Below are positions 44,974-51,485 of a stretch of DNA of 51,485 bases, one piece after another (the first letter of the stretch is position 1; the number at the start of each line of letters is the position of its first letter). The position numbers were made by a program, and so were the translations under genes. This stretch comes from an uncultured Granulosicoccaceae bacterium (lineage in GTDB: Bacteria; Pseudomonadota; Gammaproteobacteria; Granulosicoccales; Granulosicoccaceae). The stretch lies in contig CALKXD010000159.1 of assembly GCA_938003855.1 (NCBI GenBank), positions 1-51,485 on the forward strand, read 5' to 3'. A model generated the notes under the pieces. It made no database searches. It saw nothing but the letters and a program-made list of their open reading frames with translations, and was not told the DNA's origin.

Positions 44974-45660
44974 ATGAATAATACAAAAATCTGGGTGGCG
45001 GTAATTGCAGTCGCGCTTATCGCCGCGTTTTTTGTGTTTGACCTGGGCCAGTATCTGTCCCTCGATTATCTCAAACAACAACACCAGACGATACTCGATT
45101 TTTACCGTGAAAATCGATTCGTTACCATCGTCGGTTTTTTCTTTATCTACGTAGCTGTAGCCGCTTTATCGTTACCGGGAGCAGCACTCCTCACCCTGGC
45201 GGCCGGTGCTATCTTCGGGCTATTAACCGGCCTGATAATCGTCTCATTCGCCTCGACCATCGGGGCCACGCTGGCATTTCTGATCTCACGATTCATGTTT
45301 CGTGAGGCGGTGCAGTCAAAATTCGGTGATCAGTTGGACACCATTAATCGTGGCGTCGAGGAAGAAGGCGCATTTTACCTGTTCACTTTGCGATTGATTC
45401 CGGTTGTACCATTTTTCGCAGTCAATCTTCTGATGGGCCTGACGCCGATAAAAACAATGATCTATGCGCTGGTAAGTCAACTGGGCATGCTGCCGGGCAC
45501 TGCTGTATTCGTCAACGCAGGTAATCAGCTGTCAAAAATCGAGTCGCTCGGGGACATCCTGTCTGCACCGTTACTGGCAGCTTTTGCGCTACTCGGGATT
45601 TTCCCTATTGTTGCTAAAAAATTACTCGACCTCTACAAGAACAGGACCGCGACCCAATGA
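44974..45660 (+). CDS. TVP38/TMEM64 family membrane protein
   Basis: 228 residues, about six hydrophobic segments. The SNARE-associated/VTT core (about 70-185) shows LSLPGAALLTLAAGAIFG, the re-entrant FRLIPVVPFFAVN-type sequence (LRLIPVVPFFAVNLLMG) and LGMLPGTAVFVNAG. The family is related to DedA flippases that recycle lipid carriers and may transport lipids or selenite/metal-related solutes. AGGATGAG stands before the ATG. It overlaps the next gene by ATGA, a frequent pairing of TVP38 with mercuric-reductase-like flavoproteins, so a joint role is likely. Only 30 bp separate its start from the divergent RpfE-like start. Confidence 0.9.
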   Translation: MNNTKIWVAVIAVALIAAFFVFDLGQYLSLDYLKQQHQTILDFYRENRFVTIVGFFFIYVAVAALSLPGAALLTLAAGAIFGLLTGLIIVSFASTIGATLAFLISRFMFREAVQSKFGDQLDTINRGVEEEGAFYLFTLRLIPVVPFFAVNLLMGLTPIKTMIYALVSQLGMLPGTAVFVNAGNQLSKIESLGDILSAPLLAAFALLGIFPIVAKKLLDLYKNRTATQ

Positions 45661-47138
45661 GCGAGCATGTAAAACCGGACTCCTTTGATACCAACATTAT
45701 TGTTATCGGCGCGGGCTCTGGCGGGCTTATCTCCGCATTAATCGCTGCTGCCGTCAAAGCGCGTGTCACCCTGATCGAAAAACACAAAATGGGCGGCGAC
45801 TGCCTGAACACCGGCTGTGTGCCATCCAAAGCACTGATAAAAACAGCACGCTTTCTCAGTGACGTTAAAAACTCCAGCAAGTACGGCGTAAAATCAGCGA
45901 CAGCCGAATTTGACTTCAGCGAGGTCATGGAGCGCGTGCAAGAGGTCATCAGAAAAATAGAGCCACATGACTCCATCGAGCGCTTTACCGGGTTGGGCGT
46001 TGATTGCGTCACCGGCGAGGCCCGGCTGGTAACCCCCTGGGCGGTCGAGGTCAACGGACAGATTATCACCGCACGCAATATTATCCTTGCCACCGGTGCA
46101 CGTCCGTTTGTCCCCCCCATCGAGGGACTCAATGACGTCAAATGGTACAACTCCGACACACTCTGGGCGCTTCGGGAACAGCCAAAGCGCATGATCGTGC
46201 TCGGCGGCGGACCGATCGGTTGCGAATTAGCCCAGGCATTCAATCGATTGGGCAGCGAGACCTCTCTGGTCGAGATGGCACCGCGCATCATGGTCCGCGA
46301 AGACGAAGAGATCTCCGCGATGGTGCAGGATAAATTCCTCCACGAAAAAATGAACGTACTGTGCGGCACACGCGCCGTCGCCTGCCGGCGGGTAGACGGG
46401 GAGCAGGTACTTGTCTGCGACCAGAATGGCACCGAAGTTCAAATACCATTCGACGGCCTCCTGGTGGCCATCGGCAGAAAACCCAACGTCGAGGGATTTG
46501 GCTTACAGGAACTCGGGGTTACTTTACGGAAAAACAATACCGTTGAGACCGATGAATTTCTGCGTACCAATTTCGACAATATATTTGCCGTTGGCGATGT
46601 CACAGGTCCCTATCAGTTTACCCACACGGCAGCACACCAGGCATGGTTTGCCGCGGTAAACAGTTTGTTCGGCGACTTCAAGAGGTTTAAAGCGGACTAC
46701 TCAGTGATACCGTGGGCCACCTTTACCGATCCGGAGGTGGCGCGGGTCGGGCTCAATGAAAGCGACGCCAAACAGCAGAATATCGCCTACGAGGTGACAA
46801 CCTATGGTATCGATGACCTGGATCGCGCGATAGCTGACAGCGAAGATCACGGCGTGGTTAAAGTGCTGACCGTGCCGGGCAAAGATAAAATACTGGGTGT
46901 CACTATTGTCGGCGCACACGCCGGGGACCTCATCGCCGAATACGTCACCGCCATGAAATACAAGCTGGGATTGAAAAAAATACTCGGCACCATCCACATC
47001 TATCCGACCATGACAGAAGCAAACAAAATGGCAGCAGGAATCTGGCAAAAGGAGCATGCACCTCAGGGCCTGCTGAAAATACTAGAGCGTTTTCATACCT
47101 GGAGGCGGGGCGACAAGACACCCGTCAAGCAGCCTTAG
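45657..47138 (+). CDS. FAD-dependent pyridine nucleotide-disulfide oxidoreductase (mercuric reductase-like)
   Basis: 493 residues. FAD fold NIIVIGAGSGGLISALIAA, redox-active disulfide GGDCLNTGCVPSKALIK (C-x4-C), NAD(P)-binding fold VLGGGPIGCELAQAF and the C-terminal active-site HIYPTMTEANK of this subgroup are complete. No N-terminal HMA metal-binding domain and no C-terminal vicinal Cys pair are present, so it is not a true mercuric reductase; the substrate is unknown. It starts within the TVP38 stop codon (ATGA). Its last 4 bp overlap the convergent GGDEF gene. Confidence 0.92.
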   Translation: MSEHVKPDSFDTNIIVIGAGSGGLISALIAAAVKARVTLIEKHKMGGDCLNTGCVPSKALIKTARFLSDVKNSSKYGVKSATAEFDFSEVMERVQEVIRKIEPHDSIERFTGLGVDCVTGEARLVTPWAVEVNGQIITARNIILATGARPFVPPIEGLNDVKWYNSDTLWALREQPKRMIVLGGGPIGCELAQAFNRLGSETSLVEMAPRIMVREDEEISAMVQDKFLHEKMNVLCGTRAVACRRVDGEQVLVCDQNGTEVQIPFDGLLVAIGRKPNVEGFGLQELGVTLRKNNTVETDEFLRTNFDNIFAVGDVTGPYQFTHTAAHQAWFAAVNSLFGDFKRFKADYSVIPWATFTDPEVARVGLNESDAKQQNIAYEVTTYGIDDLDRAIADSEDHGVVKVLTVPGKDKILGVTIVGAHAGDLIAEYVTAMKYKLGLKKILGTIHIYPTMTEANKMAAGIWQKEHAPQGLLKILERFHTWRRGDKTPVKQP

Positions 47139-49954
47139 AAATCTATAATTTCGGGGCTACCGATGTGGTAGCCCTGCGCCAGATTGACACCCATCAACGC
47201 CAGCTTATCGAGCACGGCTTCATTCTCTACATGTTCTGCAATGGTTATTTTTCCGAGTGACTGACCGATCTCGTTAATCGCCTTTACCATGGCAAAATCT
47301 ATCGGGTCCTCGAGAATATCACGCACAAACATGCCATCTATTTTCAGATAAGTGATAGGTAGGTTCTTGAAATAGGCCAGCGATGAGAGGCTGCCACCCA
47401 CATCACTCAGGGTAAATTTACAACCCGATTCGCCAACGCGCTTCATAAACTGGGTCACGGCGGAAAGGTTAGAGATCGCAACCGATTCAGTGACCTCAAA
47501 GGTTAATATCGAAACATCAAATCTGACACGTTTCAAACGTTCGATCAACGCTTGAGTAAAATCCGGATCAATGATCGATTTTTCAGAGAGCGTCATGGCA
47601 CACATTTCCATCGATTCAGCCACATGTGGCTGACTGCCCAGCCAGTCAAACGCCGCATCGATAACCGCCAGATCAAGCTCCGCACATAAACCATAGCGAT
47701 CAGCGGCGGGCAGAAACGCACTTGGCTCGAGAATACCCCCCTCGGCGTTTTGTATTCGCATAAACAGGGAAGCTCGTGAAATCTGCTCACGCTGTGCACC
47801 GCTACTCGACTGCAGATCAACAACCTTCTGCATCGCCAATTGCACGCGCCGGTCGGCGATCGCGCTACTGACCAAATCAACCCATTGCCGCTCACCCTGC
47901 GGCGGTCGGGTTGATTCGGATTCATTGTATATAGCAACTCGGTTTCGGCCTTTGTTTTTGGCCTCATAACAAGCGGAGTCGGCCGCTGAAAATACTGCGG
48001 ATCGACTTTCCCATCTGGCATCAACAATCACCAGCCCGATGCTCACACCAATAGTGAAACGACGACTCCCCCAAAGGAACTGAAAGCTCTCTACTTCCGC
48101 GCGCAACTGGTCGGCCAGACGCAACGCCTCTTTAATGCCGACGTCAAAAATGAGAACACCAAATTCATCACCACCAAGCCGCGCCAGCACATCGCTCTTC
48201 CTAACCAAACCGGTGAACATTGACGAGAGCTGACGCAAGAGCTCATCACCTGCTAAATGACCGCAGGTATCATTGACGATTTTAAATTTATCAAGATCCA
48301 GAAAGCACAATGCATGTGTACTTGCTCCGCTACGCACCGAGCGAATTGCCTCATCACAGCGGCTCTCAAACTCACGTCGGTTCACCAGCCCGGTCAACGC
48401 ATCATGACTTGCATGATAGGCAACGGCACTGGCTTTTTGATACTCCGCAGTGTAATCACTGCCGATACCCCGGTATCCGAGAAAGGTCTTGTCTTCTGCA
48501 AATACGGGCCGACCCGACAGCCGCACTACCCGCTTGTGTCCATCGCGGTGCAACCATTTAAACTCACGATCACGAAACGGCAGATGCTTGCGCATATCAA
48601 CGGAGACGACACTCCATTCGGCGATATCGTCAACATGAATGTACTGTTCTATCAGGGTATCGAGAGGTATGCCTGAGATTGCATCGCTACTGACACCAAG
48701 CATTGGCTTCACTTCCATAGACAAGTGCGTTATGCACAGATCACGGTCCATCTCCCATAGAAAATCTCCCGCCGAGGCGGCGAAATCTTCGAGCTTACGT
48801 ACCTCACGGTCACGTTCGTCGAGCTCGTTCTGTGACACTTTGGTCTGCTGCAAAGACAACAGCACCGCCGAGCGCCCTGACCAGGTAACCGGACTCAATG
48901 AGGCGCTGTAGCGCTGACCTCCAAGCAGCACCAGTGCGGGCACCGGCGGCAGGCCCACCTCGCGCTCGCGCAGCAATTGCTCAACTTCGGATTTCTCACG
49001 ATCATTAAACCAGCTTTCCACTGAACCGGATTCCCAGTCCCCACCAGCCAGCAGGCTCTCTGCCGCCTTGTTCTTGTACACCGGAACCCAGTTATCGCAC
49101 ACAATCACCGGGTGCCGGATAGCATTAAATAATTCAACCTCCGCCAGGGATTGCTCCCCCGATAACTGCAACGATGGATCACGACGCGGTCCGCGACGTT
49201 TCTCAACAAATTTCTCTGGTTCAGGCACGGGTACAACATGGGCCAACGCCGCCGCATTGACCTCTATGCCCAACACAGCGACTGCATCCTCACCATTCCA
49301 GGCTATTCGCTTGCTGCGAAACTCGATCTGTCGCCGGGTTCCATCGCCGCAGGCAATTTCAGCGTGGGAGATTTCCTCGGTTTTTACATCAGCGGGCAAC
49401 CACTGATGCTGTGCATCCAGCAAGGGGCGCGATTCCAGAGGCCGATCAAGCAGGGTGTACCAGCGATCATTAACGTAAAGTGGCTGATGCTGTTGGTGGA
49501 CCAGCAAGCCAAAAGGACAGTCCTGCAACATCGTGCGCAATTGTAGACCACTGGTTACCAGCCACTTGTGGGTGTGGGGCAGATCGTCGATTGCCACGAC
49601 CTGCACTTGCAACCCGGTTACCTCGCCGTTGCGGGAAATCACAGGTGTGCGCACGAACCACTTACCGACAGCACGCTCGCTTATTTTGTCACCGGGTGTG
49701 ACGTCGGGCACTCTGGACCGCAACACCCGGCGCTCGATCTGCCGCAGGTGCTCTGCATAGTCGGCAGACAGAAAATCGGCGTCGCTACGCCCGACCAGCG
49801 TCGGGGAGGAATCGTGCTGTAACAGGCGTGCATACCCCTGAGTACAGGCCCGGTACCGGAGATCTGTGTCTTTCAGCGCTGTGGTGCGCAGAAGCTTGGT
49901 CGCTGTTGAATTTGCTGCCATACCCACTTTCAATTGAATATTGGTCAATGGCAT
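47135..49954 (-). CDS. PAS-GGDEF-EAL signalling protein with degenerate EAL domain
   Basis: 939 residues, soluble, no membrane helix. PAS-like sensor regions lie at about 25-125, 140-240, 275-375 and 390-510 (the last ends with a clear PAC, YRGIGSDYTAEYQ). The GGDEF domain is intact: GGDEF at 594-598 with an inhibitory site RxxD (RKSD, 585-588). The EAL domain (about 690-935) has lost key residues: Ser729 replaces the Glu of E-x-L-x-R, Ser850-Asp replaces DD of DDFG, and Thr788 replaces the metal-ligand Asn. KIDG and QGY are retained. It therefore probably makes c-di-GMP and uses the EAL part for binding. A MarR gene lies upstream. Confidence 0.93.
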   Translation of the reverse strand: MPLTNIQLKVGMAANSTATKLLRTTALKDTDLRYRACTQGYARLLQHDSSPTLVGRSDADFLSADYAEHLRQIERRVLRSRVPDVTPGDKISERAVGKWFVRTPVISRNGEVTGLQVQVVAIDDLPHTHKWLVTSGLQLRTMLQDCPFGLLVHQQHQPLYVNDRWYTLLDRPLESRPLLDAQHQWLPADVKTEEISHAEIACGDGTRRQIEFRSKRIAWNGEDAVAVLGIEVNAAALAHVVPVPEPEKFVEKRRGPRRDPSLQLSGEQSLAEVELFNAIRHPVIVCDNWVPVYKNKAAESLLAGGDWESGSVESWFNDREKSEVEQLLREREVGLPPVPALVLLGGQRYSASLSPVTWSGRSAVLLSLQQTKVSQNELDERDREVRKLEDFAASAGDFLWEMDRDLCITHLSMEVKPMLGVSSDAISGIPLDTLIEQYIHVDDIAEWSVVSVDMRKHLPFRDREFKWLHRDGHKRVVRLSGRPVFAEDKTFLGYRGIGSDYTAEYQKASAVAYHASHDALTGLVNRREFESRCDEAIRSVRSGASTHALCFLDLDKFKIVNDTCGHLAGDELLRQLSSMFTGLVRKSDVLARLGGDEFGVLIFDVGIKEALRLADQLRAEVESFQFLWGSRRFTIGVSIGLVIVDARWESRSAVFSAADSACYEAKNKGRNRVAIYNESESTRPPQGERQWVDLVSSAIADRRVQLAMQKVVDLQSSSGAQREQISRASLFMRIQNAEGGILEPSAFLPAADRYGLCAELDLAVIDAAFDWLGSQPHVAESMEMCAMTLSEKSIIDPDFTQALIERLKRVRFDVSILTFEVTESVAISNLSAVTQFMKRVGESGCKFTLSDVGGSLSSLAYFKNLPITYLKIDGMFVRDILEDPIDFAMVKAINEIGQSLGKITIAEHVENEAVLDKLALMGVNLAQGYHIGSPEIIDF

Positions 49955-49983
49955 TTCGGGGAGCGACTATTCGCCTCACCACG

Positions 49984-50070
49984 TCCCGCCTTTAGCGGGA
50001 GGTTATCCTATTGAGCATAAGATAACCGTGTGCGTCGTCGAAAAGTGTCACTTTTACCACTTAAAAGTGG
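49984..50070. promoter_or_regulatory. Cluster of inverted repeats upstream of the GGDEF-EAL gene
   Basis: In 87 bp: TCCCGC-cttta-GCGGGA (49984-50000); GGTTATC (50001-50007) with GATAACC (50021-50027); AAAAGTG-T-CACTTTT (50041-50055); and CCACTT-AA-AAGTGG (50057-50070). The last two share the word AAAAGTG/AAGTG and have centres about 15-16 bp apart. The first two lie 30-73 bp before the GGDEF-EAL start, so within the likely leader; the last two fit paired operators. A further stem (50093-50099 with 50114-50120) may end the marR transcript. Confidence 0.5.
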
Positions 50071-50127
50071 ACATCTTTCAAATTATGCAGTTGGTGTTCT
50101 ACCGGTGAGGCGTGAACACCGTGTCGG

Positions 50128-50577
50128 TTACATCGACCAGTCGTCAACCGATTTTTCGAGACGATCAAGTGAGCCAAACAGAGACAGCTTCTGATCTTCG
50201 GAGAATGACCCCAGCAGCTGCTTGTTTCGATGCTCCATCATGACATCTACGCGCTGATGAATCTCCTGACCTTTCTCAGTGAGATTCAACCGTATATTCC
50301 GTGCTTTGCCGCTGTCGAATTCATTGGAGATCAGATCATTGGCTAACATGTTTTTGACGGTACGGCTGATTTGCCCTTTGTCCATTCCAATCTGATTTCT
50401 GATATCCGCCTGACTCAACGCCCCGGCAGAGGCCAGCAATGCCAGTATTCTCCATTCGGGCAATCTTAGATTCGCGAGCTTTTGGACAGCCTGCCCTATC
50501 TGTCTGCTCATTTTGACATTAACTACATTCAGCTTCACCGTGATTAACGATTGCAACTGTGGATCCACTACTGACAT
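50128..50577 (-). CDS. MarR-family transcriptional regulator
   Basis: The frame begins at a TTG (50592), but the ATG at 50575-50577 (MSVVDPQLQS) is preceded by GAAGGG and gives 149 residues, the usual size. The winged helix runs from PEWRILALLASAGALSQADI through MDKGQISRTVKNMLANDLIS to the wing (DSGKARNIRLNLTEKG). Dimer helices flank it. MarR proteins bind palindromic DNA and respond to small phenolic or oxidant ligands. It is followed after 173 bp by the GGDEF-EAL gene, and the palindromes between them are possible targets. A different role in the AC-rich upstream region cannot be excluded. Confidence 0.9.
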   Translation of the reverse strand: MSVVDPQLQSLITVKLNVVNVKMSRQIGQAVQKLANLRLPEWRILALLASAGALSQADIRNQIGMDKGQISRTVKNMLANDLISNEFDSGKARNIRLNLTEKGQEIHQRVDVMMEHRNKQLLGSFSEDQKLSLFGSLDRLEKSVDDWSM

Positions 50578-51485
50578 CAACTGGCCCTTCAAAAAGTAAA
50601 ACCCGCACCTGACCGACTAAAGTCAAGTCCCTCTGTATTCAAATTCAGCACGTTTACTCCCTCTCCATTTGGATTGGCACTGAGCAGGTTGCTTCACTAC
50701 GCCTGCCGCCCAACACTATAGATAAAAAGCAGAGGTTGGACTTGTCTACGTTATGGATACAAGATGAATAATTTATAACAACACCATCATTCACAGTGTC
50801 TAAAGCAACAATGACAGCAGCGCCACCCTCCTAGAGGTTGATCAACTCAACCCTATAGCCCCGCATGACCGCCAAAAGGATACCTGCACAATACCTATAT
50901 AACAACAGTATCAGGTGCTACACACTTCTTGTCTTTACAACATACTGACAATTAATTTTCACATTATCTATAAAACAACAAAAACCTATATCACCTTGCA
51001 ACATACCTAAAGTTAATTGACATGAATTCCCATAAACCAATGGCCCTTTATATATGGCAATATCAACCCATGATCGAACAAACAGCGCCAATTAACTGCA
51101 GTCACAGTAAAACTAACCACTATAGCCATAGCTACAAACGTTATAATAACTACAACCACAGAACAAAACACACTCTGACGCCAAATGAATTATCAACCAT
51201 TAAGCAACAACAAACACTTCAAACATTTCATTACAGACACAGAACAGTGAAAAACACATTCGAGCATCAAGATCGCATCTTTAGCTCACACACACCTGCT
51301 TCGCCTATATATAGATAACTGCCATTTACTTTCACGAACAAACACACCCTAACAATTGCCATCCGAATTTATAAACACACAAAAATTAACAAATGCTATT
51401 TACAACTTTTAAAAAACACTCAATAGGTGATCACTTTCATAGATCAACTCGCCTTAACACTTGATACTCACCTTTGTGACTCAAT
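50578..51485. other. Non-coding end region with strong A/C bias on the plus strand
   Basis: About 900 bp upstream of marR with no supported gene. From about 50,880 on, plus-strand composition is extreme: in the 60 bases 51,121-51,180 A is 45%, C 27%, T 18% and G 10%. An open frame (51022-51318, 98 codons) exists but is low complexity, rich in His, Asn, Thr and Gln, with no ribosome site or family resemblance. The stretch could be a long leader, a horizontally acquired border or a regulatory region of a gene beyond the window. Confidence 0.5.

Noticed and set aside
49955-50127. c-di-GMP riboswitch before the GGDEF-EAL gene
   Set aside because: The repeats do not match the GEMM consensus; simple palindromes explain them better.
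51022-51318. 98-codon plus-strand frame in the A/C-rich tail
   Set aside because: Low-complexity His/Asn/Thr/Gln composition reflects base bias; no ribosome site or motif.
50593-51485. CRISPR array in the repetitive-looking A-rich tail
   Set aside because: No regularly spaced identical repeats are present.

Overview
The window (51,485 bp, moderately GC-rich) reads as chromosome of a Gammaproteobacterium, probably free-living and aerobic. The evidence is the gene order rpfE-recJ-prfB-lysS, an RF2 gene with the classical programmed +1 frameshift, and a full sdhCDAB operon with ygfZ, sdhE and ygfX around it. Genus cannot be settled from the sequence. No rRNA, tRNA, CRISPR array, insertion sequence or prophage gene was seen. 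Most of the window is dense housekeeping DNA, with accessory transport and catabolic genes in between.

Layout. 1-2.6 kb: end of a cold-shock gene, a small unknown protein and glmS. 2.9-7.2 kb: a beta-lactamase-fold hydrolase, an HpcH/HpaI aldolase, an EamA permease and a TauD-type dioxygenase. 7.2-16.3 kb: a SpoU-type RNA methyltransferase coupled to a large secreted esterase-like protein, a DEAD-box helicase with a basic tail, an acyltransferase, a secreted protein of unknown function and an MFS exporter. 16.7-20.2 kb: gnd, thpR, a DUF2007 protein and ygfZ. 20.4-24.8 kb: a succinate dehydrogenase cluster that begins with a 55-codon DUF1674/SDHAF4-like gene and ends with sdhE and ygfX. 25.0-27.5 kb: pdxJ-acpS-truncated hemoglobin-HIT/DUF3291, with overlapping start and stop codons in the first three genes.

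27.5-35.3 kb is a divergent accessory block: an M81 (MlrC-like) metallopeptidase and an EamA permease on the minus strand; an NMT1/SsuABC-type ABC transporter, a D-2-hydroxyacid dehydrogenase, a yeast-type cytosine deaminase and a VOC protein on the plus strand. It looks like uptake and breakdown of an unidentified small N-containing compound. 35.7-45 kb: a YegD-like Hsp70, a RecQ helicase, then lysS, prfB, recJ and an RpfE-like gene in one minus-strand run. 45-50.6 kb: a TVP38 membrane protein coupled to a mercuric-reductase-like flavoprotein, a PAS-GGDEF-(degenerate EAL) protein and a MarR regulator, with a cluster of inverted repeats between the last two. The final 0.9 kb is non-coding as far as can be seen and has a strong A/C bias on the plus strand.

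The most useful results are the short SDHAF4-like gene heading the sdh operon, which places two different SdhA assembly-factor families in one transcription unit; the explicit prfB frameshift, which changes the N-terminus of the protein; a HIT-DUF3291 fusion; a diguanylate cyclase with a catalytically broken EAL domain and palindrome array upstream; and the uncharacterised transport/deaminase/M81 block.
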